The notes below the pieces were generated by a model. That model was not told where the DNA came from, did no database searches, and saw only the letters and a list, made by a program, of their open reading frames with translations. Of a stretch of 46,027 bases of DNA, positions 5,656-12,534 are shown one piece after another. The translations under genes and the position numbers were made by a program. The DNA is from a virus. The number at the start of each line of letters is the position of its first letter. The first letter of the stretch is position 1. The stretch covers positions 1 through 46,027 of the IMG/VR virus record IMGVR_UViG_3300031707_004158; one strand, given 5' to 3'.

Positions 5656-6761
5656 TGGCCTCCATCCAGAAAATGTCAAGCCTCGGCCACCGGATCTACT
5701 GGAGGCTCTATTTCCCCGACGGAACATTCAAGGAAAAGTACAAGGCCTCCAAATCAAAGACCATCCTCAAGGAAATCCTTCCAGACGTAATGAAAATCGA
5801 GTCCCTATCGCGCCGTTGCGAACTCACGTCCCGGGATCTCATGAGGGCTTTAAATCTTGGCATTGTCAACAGAGATGAAATCAGCCGCTTCTCCGAACAG
5901 GTGGGGCCCATCGAGGATCATTATCTCTCGGAGTTACGGGCCGATTATGAAACGCAATCGAAGTCCCAATCCCCATCGATGCATGCCCACATGGCCAACC
6001 TTTACAAGGGCGACATCCTGGAGGAGCATTTCAAGGAGATCCCCATATCCAAGATCACGCCGGAAGGAATAGAGGCATTCAGGGCCAAAAGAAAAGCAAC
6101 AGTGGCCAATTCCACGATCAACCAGGACCTGAAGGCGCTGAGGAAGTACCTCGACACGGCGGTCAGCAAGGGTTGGATCAGGGAGAATCCGGCCCGCAAG
6201 CTCAAGCTCCTGAGAGAACCGAAATCAAGGATTCCGAGGTGTCTCTATCCCGATGAGCTGAAGGCTTTCTTTGCGGGGATGGCAAAATATGGCCATTGGC
6301 TCCATGGAGAGTTCGAATTCATCGTCCGCTCCCTCATCTATACTGGCCTGCGGCGCTCAGAGCTATGCAGCCTCAAACCAGAAAACATCAAGCTCCATCT
6401 CCGTCAGATTCATCTTATGGGCAAGGGGCAAAAACACAGGATAGTCGGGATCCACAGATCGCTGGTTAACGATCTTAAAAAGCGGGTTAAGCGGGGCTAT
6501 ATCATCAATCCCGCTACCAGGCCCGAATCCATCTCCCGGGCCTTTAAAAAAGTGATACGTGCCCTAAAACTTTCAGAGGTCTTGACCCTCCACTCACTTC
6601 GCCATACATATATCTCTTATCTTCTGCAAAAAGGCGTGCCGTCAAAGATCGTAAGGGAGAAAGCTGGTCATTTCAGCCTCGCCATCACCGACCGATACAC
6701 CCACGCCATTCCCACCGACATCATCGAGGAAGATGCCCTTGACTTCAACCACCAGGTATAG
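5655..6761 (+). CDS. int: Tyrosine-family site-specific integrase
   Basis: 368 aa, normal length for the family. Residues 1-75 form an arm-binding region (YWRLYFPDGTFKEKY), 100-185 a SAM-like core-binding domain, and 195-360 the catalytic domain. The catalytic set is visible: Arg233 in TGLRR, a Lys in GKGQKHR (257 or 260), His313 and Arg316 in HSLRHT, His339 in AGHF, and nucleophile Tyr348 in DRYTHA. It cuts and joins attP to attB. The tRNA-Glu fragment 142 bp downstream is the likely core site. It is the last rightward gene. Confidence 0.96.
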   Translation: MASIQKMSSLGHRIYWRLYFPDGTFKEKYKASKSKTILKEILPDVMKIESLSRRCELTSRDLMRALNLGIVNRDEISRFSEQVGPIEDHYLSELRADYETQSKSQSPSMHAHMANLYKGDILEEHFKEIPISKITPEGIEAFRAKRKATVANSTINQDLKALRKYLDTAVSKGWIRENPARKLKLLREPKSRIPRCLYPDELKAFFAGMAKYGHWLHGEFEFIVRSLIYTGLRRSELCSLKPENIKLHLRQIHLMGKGQKHRIVGIHRSLVNDLKKRVKRGYIINPATRPESISRAFKKVIRALKLSEVLTLHSLRHTYISYLLQKGVPSKIVREKAGHFSLAITDRYTHAIPTDIIEEDALDFNHQV

Positions 6762-6902
6762 CCAAATTAGAGCCAACATTCTACTTTTCAGTCATTTTTC
6801 GATTGAATTGTACATAATTTACAAAATGGAATCTTAGTCTTTGGAGATCCATCAAATAGGCCATTGGATTAGACTTTACTGATATTTTAGGGGATTTTTG
6901 GT

Positions 6903-6956
6903 TGGTGGTCCCAACGGGAGTCGAACCCGTGTTACCGACGTGAGAGGCCGGTGTCC
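6903..6956 (-). other. attP core: 3' part of tRNA-Glu(CUC)
   Basis: On the minus strand these 54 bp match the end of a tRNA-Glu gene. They include the anticodon stem CCGGC/GTCGG with loop CTCTCAC (anticodon CTC), the T arm with GTTCGA, the acceptor strand TGGGACC, discriminator A and encoded CCA. The 5' half (acceptor 5' strand and D arm) is absent; after GGACAC the sequence turns AT-rich and unrelated. A partial 3' tRNA next to an integrase gene is the signature of an attachment site that regenerates the host tRNA on integration. The rest of the 6762-7079 spacer is AT-rich, with no other feature seen. Confidence 0.9.
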
Positions 6957-7079
6957 ACTAAAATTTTATCTGTGTTAACAATATGTTAGATGCCATTATA
7001 ATCAAGATGTAGCCATTCTTACTATACTGATTATCTGATGTTTGAAATAATTGAAGGACATCTTATCTTCTCCTCCCCA

Positions 7080-7460
7080 TTAGGTCAACCCAGCGTTGAA
7101 TTTTTTGGCTTTCATAATATCTCTTTTTTGTTTTGCTTTTATCAATTCATTTCGCAATTCAGTTAAATTCCATTCTCTTTCTTTGCGATTTGTCCCACGT
7201 GGTTTTTCTGGAATAAAAAATAGATCATCTTCATTTCCAGATTTAACGAAATCCTTGAGATCATTTAGATGATCACGGTTCCAGAAATATGCCTTAGCTG
7301 CATCACCATATTTTAATTTAGAATGATGCCATTCCGATGGAGCAAGATTCTTTCTTAGCCAATTTTCAGAGATGCCTAAATATTCTGCTGCCTCTGGAGT
7401 CGTGAGCAAATCCTTATTAACTTTGGCTTGATGATAATTGATACTACCAAATTTCCCCAT
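7080..7460 (-). CDS. HTH protein next to attP, excisionase candidate
   Basis: 126 aa from ATG 7460, which overlaps the upstream stop (TGATG). LLTTPEAAEYLGISENWLRK (about residues 18-37) is an excisionase/HTH_17 pattern. The C-terminal half is highly charged, with Lys-rich helices. It lies directly across the attP core from the integrase, where recombination directionality factors are often found, and it is longer than most Xis proteins. A transcriptional role is the alternative. Confidence 0.7.
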   Translation of the reverse strand: MGKFGSINYHQAKVNKDLLTTPEAAEYLGISENWLRKNLAPSEWHHSKLKYGDAAKAYFWNRDHLNDLKDFVKSGNEDDLFFIPEKPRGTNRKEREWNLTELRNELIKAKQKRDIMKAKKFNAGLT

Positions 7461-7885
7461 CACAAAAGTCCTCTTACATACTTTTCGAGGTCCCGCAATT
7501 CCTTCCCCGGCTGGGCATACCAATAACCATTGGCCCAGATCTCCAGAACCGCCTTTTGGTATGATGTGAGATCCGCAATTTTCTCAATCAGGATCTCTCC
7601 GTCCACCTCCCATTTGCCGTCCAGATGGTCGAGGGCGATCCCGTCCGACACCTGGGCATCTAGCATGGGCATCCCGGGTGTAAGAATCGTGGCATTGTAG
7701 ACATCCACGATAAGAAGCAATTCCCCATGGGAGAATTTTCCCTTAATCTCCAACATGGCCCGCTTGTAGAGTTCGGGGAGGCTTTCAAGCATAAAAACTA
7801 CTCCCGCATTAGTGTTGGCGAAATGGTCCTTATACCACTCTGCCGTTCCCTCTCTGACTCTTGGTGCAATGATCTTTTTCTGCAT
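7460..7885 (-). CDS. Hypothetical phage protein
   Basis: 141 aa from ATG 7885 with AAAGGAGA upstream; the longer frame to 7906 would cover that ribosome site. The sequence is a mixed alpha/beta protein with FSHGELLLIVDVYNATIL in the middle and a C-terminal helix with a WANGYWYAQPGKEL segment. The pattern is of a small single-domain protein; no family is assigned. It is coupled to the excisionase-like gene. Confidence 0.7.
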   Translation of the reverse strand: MQKKIIAPRVREGTAEWYKDHFANTNAGVVFMLESLPELYKRAMLEIKGKFSHGELLLIVDVYNATILTPGMPMLDAQVSDGIALDHLDGKWEVDGEILIEKIADLTSYQKAVLEIWANGYWYAQPGKELRDLEKYVRGLL

Positions 7886-7938
7886 ATTAATCTCCTTTCT
7901 CCACAAATGTTTTCAGTGATTTCGTTTTGGGCTCAACA

Positions 7939-9183
7939 TTAATCAGCGTCTGCAATTTTCAGAGCATACAGCCGATATTCTCCTGGTGGCAACATTACCA
8001 CCGGATGGCTGGTGTGCGATACCGTGATCTCGTGATCTGATTTAAAATATCTCCCATTTCGTTGGAGACTGATACTCGTGATCTCATGAGACTCACGAGG
8101 AATCCATTTCTCTTCGGGATGGAGTTCCACGGCGGGGAGTGTTTTTGGAATTGCCTCACCGGAGTAACATCCGCATGGATAGGCTTTTCCTATCGCTTGA
8201 TAATCCGCATGATAGGGATATCCGCAATGATCGCAAATGGTTCTCTTCCCCGGAATTTTTTCCGAGCAAAACAAGAGATCGCCCTGTCGCTGGCAATTGG
8301 CGAGGGCAGTTTTGGAGATATCAAACAGGTTTTCCATCGCCTCCTCAACCGTGCTGTCCAGCCCGGCATCTCCAAATTGGTCATGGGATTGAGGGAGATT
8401 CTCAACCCTGTGCCCCCACTCATCCCCGTTGTCGTCAATCCCGCAGAGATAGCCTCGCCCGGTTCCCGTGAGTTTGTGTCCCCAGTCGCCGGAATATCGC
8501 TTGTAGGAGACCGATTCACACTCCAAAAACAGGGCGGCGCGCCATTTCTCGGAGACATCGGCAAGGTAATTTTTATCAAACGGGGGGTGGAAATAACCTT
8601 TAAGGGTGTCCTTGTCTGCCTCCCAAAATTTTCCGGATTTGAGAGCCTCAGCGTTTTTGGTAGCCAGTTCCCCCCGCTCGGTTTTTTTGCCTGCCAAATA
8701 AATGGAGTTGGATTCCCGGAGTTTCGGGATGAGGGCTTTTTGCTGCGATTGGAGGTCGGTGATCTGGTTGCGGATTTCGGCGAGGTGTCGTTTGCCGGTC
8801 ACGGCGCGGTAATCACTCAAAAATGCGGTTCCGGTTTCGGTCAACCAGAGATTTTTAGCTTCGGTGCGCCGTTCCGGTCCTGTTTTGGTTTTTGCGCTGA
8901 TAGGGATGGTCACACGGCTGTTGCCCGTTTTCAGCTCGGAGGTTTTGGAGATATCACGGGTTAGTGGCCACATGGAGCTCCAAAGTTCACCGTTTTTCCC
9001 GCTCAAATCCCTGGGGGAATTGATCTCATCCACGGGCACTCGGATCGTCCACTCCGCCCTCAACCTCAACTCCGCCTGCACGGAACTGTCGGAGGTTCGG
9101 TAAGTGGAGATCACCTGGGATTCGTCTGATGTGATTTTGCTGATTTTGTCCGTGATCATCTGTGCTCGTTTTTCCGTTTTCAT
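7939..9183 (-). CDS. Large accessory protein with a central coiled coil and Cys cluster
   Basis: 414 aa, ATG 9183, ribosome site AAAGGAG. Residues about 1-125 are Ser/Thr- and charge-rich. Residues 130-175 form a coiled coil (RHLAEIRNQITDLQSQQKAL). A Cys/His cluster CDHCGYPYHADY followed by CGCY (about 315-345) looks like a zinc-binding element. The last 60 residues form a beta-rich domain ending LPPGEYRLYAL. I do not recognise the family. It is more GC-rich than its neighbours and has a 300-codon open frame on the opposite strand, which I treat as a shadow. Confidence 0.75.
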   Translation of the reverse strand: MKTEKRAQMITDKISKITSDESQVISTYRTSDSSVQAELRLRAEWTIRVPVDEINSPRDLSGKNGELWSSMWPLTRDISKTSELKTGNSRVTIPISAKTKTGPERRTEAKNLWLTETGTAFLSDYRAVTGKRHLAEIRNQITDLQSQQKALIPKLRESNSIYLAGKKTERGELATKNAEALKSGKFWEADKDTLKGYFHPPFDKNYLADVSEKWRAALFLECESVSYKRYSGDWGHKLTGTGRGYLCGIDDNGDEWGHRVENLPQSHDQFGDAGLDSTVEEAMENLFDISKTALANCQRQGDLLFCSEKIPGKRTICDHCGYPYHADYQAIGKAYPCGCYSGEAIPKTLPAVELHPEEKWIPRESHEITSISLQRNGRYFKSDHEITVSHTSHPVVMLPPGEYRLYALKIADAD

Positions 9184-9284
9184 CGTTTTCTCCTTTCAGT
9201 ATTTTATTTAAAAACTACCCTTTTTCACGTCTGTATTCACGACAATCGAAAAATGTCAATGTGATGCTGGGGAAGGTGTGGGGG

Positions 9285-9542
9285 TTAACTTTCTAAATCC
9301 ATTCTGCGATCATGTAATTTTATTGGAGCGTTAAATTCTGGGAAGATCCCGTTTGAAGTAAAAAGGATCGTGCCGCCAAAGGCATATTGACCAGGGATTG
9401 AAGGTTCAGCATAGGTATAAAGAGTGCCGTAAACATTCTTAGTTTTAATAACAACCTCTTCCCTTCCGACATCAGCCCGGCCATTAAAAAGGTTGATTAC
9501 GCAATCATAATCGGTTGATCGATAAATCTGAATATCTCTCAT
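9285..9542 (-). CDS. Small hypothetical protein
   Basis: 85 aa, start taken at ATG 9542 (MRDIQIYR) with GAAAGGG upstream. The longer frame to 9614 overlaps the DUF3560 gene and lacks a ribosome site. The product is beta-rich, with a VYGTLYTYAEPS segment. No family is recognised. It is downstream of the DUF3560 gene on the same strand. Confidence 0.6.
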   Translation of the reverse strand: MRDIQIYRSTDYDCVINLFNGRADVGREEVVIKTKNVYGTLYTYAEPSIPGQYAFGGTILFTSNGIFPEFNAPIKLHDRRMDLES

Positions 9543-9576
9543 TTTCAATCCCTTTCTCCCTCGCGGGTGGTTAAGG

Positions 9577-10179
9577 TTAAATAACTGGGCGAACGTAACT
9601 TTTATCTCTGGCACAAGTAAAAAACTGGTCAGGTCCGCATTTGGAATTAAACTGAATCCGGTACGATTTTTTGTGGATACTCAAGACGGTCCCTTCACCA
9701 AAAATGGTATCAATAACTTTGCTTCCCTTGCTAATGAGTTGGTCAAGTGCTTCTCTTTTAGCTTGTCTTTCTTTCTCTGCATCCCCAGCTACCCGAACAT
9801 TGAGTAAGTTTTTCGCTTTCCATCTGAATCCTTTTGCAACCTGGAGGCTTTCAAACGCTCTATCATTGGCCTTTATCATCTGCGCTCTGAACGGGATATG
9901 GCCGGGTTGGGTGATGAAAGCCCAGTCATGCCGGACTTCTGAATGACTGTTTAACTGAGCGTTGGCCTCCCGTTCTCTTTTCCCTGCCCATTCTTCATAT
10001 TTCTTCGCTTTGCGTTCGGCCTTCGCAAGTCGGAAAGTCCTGATTTCTTCTGTGTCTTTAGGTTCGCATCCAACACAAAAGATGCCCATGCTTTTCTCAT
10101 ACATGGCAGGTTGACCAACTTCTAAGAACTGCCCGCATTTCTTGCATTCTCCTTGATATTTAACGATTAATTGGTTCAT
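9577..10179 (-). CDS. DUF3560-type phage protein with N-terminal zinc finger
   Basis: 200 aa, ATG 10179 behind GGAGGA. An N-terminal zinc knuckle, CKKCG (about 12-16) with CVGC (about 35-38), is of the kind that senses DNA ends or breaks. It is followed by the basic coiled helix AERKAKKYEEWAGKRER, then a FITQPGHIPFRAQMIKAND block that is characteristic of the DUF3560 family. The C-terminal part has a Tudor/KOW-like GEGTVLSIHKKSYRIQF. DUF3560 proteins occur on phages and plasmids; their biochemical role is not known to me. The spacer upstream of its start contains the solitary CRISPR repeat. Confidence 0.85.
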   Translation of the reverse strand: MNQLIVKYQGECKKCGQFLEVGQPAMYEKSMGIFCVGCEPKDTEEIRTFRLAKAERKAKKYEEWAGKREREANAQLNSHSEVRHDWAFITQPGHIPFRAQMIKANDRAFESLQVAKGFRWKAKNLLNVRVAGDAEKERQAKREALDQLISKGSKVIDTIFGEGTVLSIHKKSYRIQFNSKCGPDQFFTCARDKSYVRPVI

Positions 10180-10208
10180 CGTATCCTCCTTTCCTCACGT
10201 CTGTTTTC

Positions 10209-10240
10209 GTCGCGCCCCATGCGGGCGCGTGGATTGAAAC
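10209..10240 (+). CRISPR. Solitary type I-C CRISPR repeat (candidate RNA anti-CRISPR)
   Basis: A 32-nt unit begins GTCGCGCCCC, contains a 7-bp stem CGCGCCC/GGGCGCG around a short CATGC loop, and ends in TGGATTGAAAC. This is the length, stem and 3' handle of type I-C repeats. No second copy is present within at least 150 bp either side, so it is not an array. It reads on the plus strand, opposite to the genes around it, in the 72-nt spacer between the DUF3560 gene and a 78-aa gene. Phage-borne single repeats are known to act as RNA anti-CRISPRs by mimicking crRNA. No clear promoter is visible. Confidence 0.85.
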
Positions 10241-10251
10241 TGATTTCTTTT

Positions 10252-10488
10252 TCATTCGCTCTCCAATCCTGATTTAAGGAAACCTCCCTCGGTCAATTCC
10301 TTATCCGTCCAGTCTACCCTAAGAGCCTCCAACATTGTCGGGATTGTTTCAGACGCATATTTATTTTCGAGAGTCTGGAGTTCTGCCCTAAGTTCCTCCA
10401 TCCGTTCAATTTCTGCCTGTGCGGTCCAAATGATATCTGGGATTGCTACTGCTTGGGGAAGGCTTTTGTATAAGGTCACTAAATTCAT
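10252..10488 (-). CDS. Small hypothetical protein
   Basis: 78 aa, ATG 10488 with GGAGG 7 nt upstream. Residues 20-50 form a charged helix (AQAEIERMEELRAELQTLEN). It is acidic overall, with no cysteines or membrane segment. Function is unknown. It is one of a series of short, well-spaced accessory genes each with its own strong ribosome site. Acidic small phage proteins of this size include inhibitors, but nothing specific supports that here. Confidence 0.65.
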   Translation of the reverse strand: MNLVTLYKSLPQAVAIPDIIWTAQAEIERMEELRAELQTLENKYASETIPTMLEALRVDWTDKELTEGGFLKSGLESE

Positions 10489-10525
10489 TTGTCTTACCTC
10501 CTTCGTCTCGGAATGTTATTTGGTA

Positions 10526-10744
10526 TCAATTCTCACTCTTCAATTCATTTTTCACCCAAACATATGTTTCAGGCCACGATTCCATTTCCGGCATATTTAG
10601 GATTTCATCGATGGCCATACCATCCCGAATTGCCTCTGCAATGGTCTCATGATCCGTCCAGGGTTTCCGTTCATCCTCACCCCACTCCTCATCCGTTTGG
10701 CACCCTGACATTAATTCCTCTGCAATTTGGTTTCTCGTTTTCAT
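10526..10744 (-). CDS. Small acidic hypothetical protein
   Basis: 72 aa, ATG 10744 behind GAGGAGG. It is very acidic and tryptophan-rich, with several Glu/Asp clusters (DEEWGEDERKPW, ILNMPEMESWPETYVW). Such composition is common in anti-restriction or inhibitor proteins that mimic DNA, but no family motif is present. It precedes a 43-aa gene in the same direction. Confidence 0.65.
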   Translation of the reverse strand: MKTRNQIAEELMSGCQTDEEWGEDERKPWTDHETIAEAIRDGMAIDEILNMPEMESWPETYVWVKNELKSEN

Positions 10745-10758
10745 TATTTCCTCCTCTT

Positions 10759-10890
10759 TCAGCAGAACGCCCTCCGAATGGCGTCTGCGGTCTTGGGGTC
10801 AATTCTTCTGGGCGATCTGTTGCGATTTCTTCCGGCGTTGTGCTTCGCCGGGTGCTCATGGAGCAACTTAGATTCCCATTTGTAATCCAT
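10759..10890 (-). CDS. 43-aa microprotein with IDPKTADAIRRAF tail
   Basis: ATG 10888-10890 has an AAGGAGG site 5-6 nt upstream; the frame ends at TGA 10759-10761. It begins MDYKWESKLLHEH, continues with an Arg/Asn-rich stretch (RNRNRSPRR) and ends IDPKTADAIRRAFC. The tail is shared with two other small genes at 11628-11789 and 11811-11984, which supports real coding although the gene is below usual length cut-offs. Function is unknown; the basic patch could bind nucleic acid. Confidence 0.65.
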   Translation of the reverse strand: MDYKWESKLLHEHPAKHNAGRNRNRSPRRIDPKTADAIRRAFC

Positions 10891-10917
10891 AATTTCCTCC
10901 TTTTGGCGTTTGATTTT

Positions 10918-11346
10918 TTAAAGCAAACAATCTGCAAGAGCATCTTGATCTTTGCAAATCGTCCCGTCCCAATTTTCATAGACCGGCGAGAGGCCTCGTT
11001 TCCCAGCCCAGATGGTCAGGCGGTTATGTTTGACCGAGTACACATAATGCTTGCGATTAATGGTCTCTCCCGCATCATCAAAGGACTCATCCTCAACAAC
11101 GATTTTGGAGTAATTGTTACCCGTCATGCGCTCAGCTTCAGCCAATATTTTTATGCACCGATTGAGGGTGATGGGTTCGGACATATCAACAGTCAGATTG
11201 GTATGGGAGCCATCGGGGTTGATCTTGTAGACGATATACCCACTTTCACAATCCCGTGGTCCCTTGGCAGCGGTGTCCAATTTTGGGTTGCTATCCATCT
11301 GCTTATGATGCTTACTCCATCCCATTACGCTAATAAATCGTTTCAT
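10918..11346 (-). CDS. Hypothetical phage protein
   Basis: 142 aa, ATG 11346 with AAAGGAG 7 nt upstream. Mixed alpha/beta; a strand pair near residues 35-52 (ESGYIVYKINPDGSHTNL) and another near 98-112 (KHYVYSVKHNRLTIWAGK) look like a small beta sheet. No recognised motif or membrane segment. It belongs to the leftward accessory series. Confidence 0.7.
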   Translation of the reverse strand: MKRFISVMGWSKHHKQMDSNPKLDTAAKGPRDCESGYIVYKINPDGSHTNLTVDMSEPITLNRCIKILAEAERMTGNNYSKIVVEDESFDDAGETINRKHYVYSVKHNRLTIWAGKRGLSPVYENWDGTICKDQDALADCLL

Positions 11347-11402
11347 TTTCTACTCCTTTCCCCTTTCTACCCGGTGTTATGTCGGGGTGGGCTGAGTTTA
11401 AG

Positions 11403-11615
11403 TTATAATTCTATTTTAATTATTTCTACGTCTTTATTATCTCTTTCGTAAATGTAGTGGCTATCGTGCATGCCGCAATATGGGCAAGTCATCAAGGGAT
11501 ATGTTACCCTTGTCACTCCCTTGTAATACTCGCTTGCTTCCCCGTTCAATGGTGCAGTAAATGACCTTTGACATCTGTTGCAATTCAACGTGTTAGTGTG
11601 GGCTTTAATTTTCAT
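11403..11615 (-). CDS. Small zinc-ribbon protein
   Basis: 70 aa, ATG 11615, ribosome site AAAGGAAT. Two cysteine knuckles, CNRCQ (12-16) and CPYCG (about 44-48), are separated by about 27 residues, the spacing of a single zinc ribbon. The remainder is short and polar. Such proteins often act as small adaptors or transcription modulators in phages; the partner is unknown. Confidence 0.7.
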   Translation of the reverse strand: MKIKAHTNTLNCNRCQRSFTAPLNGEASEYYKGVTRVTYPLMTCPYCGMHDSHYIYERDNKDVEIIKIEL

Positions 11616-11627
11616 TTTCTATTCCTT

Positions 11628-11789
11628 TCAGCAAAATGCTCGGCGAATTGCTGCCGCCGTCTCATCAATCAATACTCCCGTTGGCTCCTCATAACATTCC
11701 GCCAACGTGCGGTATGGGCAAGTTGGACAACCGCACTCATCCATCTTACCTTCAAATCTAAATATTTCCTCCTCCCACCTGCAAGCCAT
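11628..11789 (-). CDS. 53-aa Cys-rich microprotein with IDETAAAIRRAF tail
   Basis: ATG 11787-11789, stop 11628-11630. The product begins MACRWEEEIFRFEGK and contains six cysteines, four of them in DECGCPTCPYRTLAEC, a likely zinc- or metal-binding knuckle. It ends IDETAAAIRRAFC, almost the same tail as the 43-aa protein. The ribosome site is weak (GGAAAGAAG). It lies 21 nt after the 57-aa gene, so all three tail-sharing genes are in one transcription unit. Confidence 0.6.
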   Translation of the reverse strand: MACRWEEEIFRFEGKMDECGCPTCPYRTLAECYEEPTGVLIDETAAAIRRAFC

Positions 11790-11810
11790 TTTCTTTCTTC
11801 TTTCCGGGTG

Positions 11811-11984
11811 TCATGCCCACATCCGTCGGATTGCTTCCGCTGTTTCGGGATCAATTCTCCTGGGCGATCTGTTGCGATTTCGCCCGCCATCAGCCAGCCG
11901 ATCATAGGAGAGATGGAGCAGTTTTTCTATTCCTGTCTCTCGATCCTCCCTCTCATACTCTTTTTTGATCTGATTAGTTTTCAT
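11811..11984 (-). CDS. 57-aa microprotein with IDPETAEAIRRMW tail
   Basis: ATG 11982-11984 lies 3 nt after the TAA of the preceding gene, so translation is probably coupled. The N-terminal half is a charged helix (NQIKKEYEREDRETGIEKLL). The C-terminal half reads RNRNRSPRRIDPETAEAIRR. That half matches the 43-aa protein at 10759-10890 at both protein and DNA level, including a 22-bp identical stretch. The pair therefore arose by duplication. No function is known. Confidence 0.6.
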   Translation of the reverse strand: MKTNQIKKEYEREDRETGIEKLLHLSYDRLADGGRNRNRSPRRIDPETAEAIRRMWA

Positions 11985-11987
11985 CTT

Positions 11988-12263
11988 TTACCAAACCATT
12001 TCCACTTCCGGAAGTCCAGAAGTATTAGAGTTGACTCCGGGGTTAACAGTTACCATCGTAAGGCGGATGGAACCTACTTTAGTTATTTGCATTCCCATGG
12101 AACCGACGGTAACTTGATAACCCAATTTTCTAAGTTGTATTGCCCTTCTACGAGCATCTCCAGAAGCAGATTCGTAAGATTCCTGACACCATCTACCTTG
12201 ATTTACTTGTCCCAAGCATTTCATCTTCTTTTCTCCTTTCTGATTTTTGGTTTTCTCTTCCAT
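11988..12263 (-). CDS. Small hypothetical protein, first gene after a leftward promoter
   Basis: 91 aa from ATG 12263; an internal in-frame ATG at 12224 (MKCLGQVN, 78 aa) has an equally good ribosome site. The two sites are near copies (AAAGGAGATAAGAAG and AAAGGAGAAAAGAAG), so either may be used. An upstream ATG at 12317 lies before the promoter and is excluded. The core has SYESASGDARRRAIQLRKLG followed by a beta-rich C-terminus, a shape of small regulatory or RNA-binding proteins; no family is assigned. Confidence 0.6.
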   Translation of the reverse strand: MEEKTKNQKGEKKMKCLGQVNQGRWCQESYESASGDARRRAIQLRKLGYQVTVGSMGMQITKVGSIRLTMVTVNPGVNSNTSGLPEVEMVW

Positions 12264-12284
12264 CTTCTTATCTCCTTTATATCT

Positions 12285-12313
12285 TATATATTGCAAGATA
12301 TATACCAATGCAA
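12285..12313 (-). promoter_or_regulatory. Leftward promoter of the small accessory operon
   Basis: On the minus strand TTGCAT (12308-12313), a 17-bp spacer and TATATA (12285-12290) fit a sigma-70 promoter. The start of transcription would be near 12278, giving a very short leader to ATG 12263. The AT-rich stretch 12314-12534 contains no gene or other feature that I can support. Confidence 0.55.
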
Positions 12314-12534
12314 GCAAAAAGATAGAAAAAAAATAGCTAATAATATCAATAGGATAGTCATGTTTAGATTGTGAAGTATTGTTACAAGCTGGTGAAAGTG
12401 TGAAAAAAGGTAAAACTGGTGACGTTTTTTGGATTAAAAAAGATAAGTAAAATCAATAAGATATGAGTGAATTGACAAAATTTGTTATGGGTAAGATGAT
12501 CAAAAAATAGGTTGATTCTTATAAGTAGGCAATA

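Noticed and set aside
8062-8964. 300-codon rightward ORF opposite the 414-aa gene
   Set aside because: Its length results from the GC-rich third positions of the leftward gene. It has no ribosome site and no recognisable motif.
10209-10240. The CRISPR-like unit as a rho-independent terminator
   Set aside because: The stem is strong but no T-tract follows in either direction, while the 3' handle and exact 32-nt length match a CRISPR repeat.
10689-10979. 96-aa leftward ORF overlapping three small genes
   Set aside because: The better-supported frame here is the 43-aa gene with AAGGAGG and a tail motif shared with two other genes. The 96-aa frame has no ribosome site and overlaps both neighbours.
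10489-11451. 320-codon rightward ORF across the small accessory genes
   Set aside because: It runs opposite several short genes with good ribosome sites, has Ser/Phe/Pro-rich shadow composition and no start signal.
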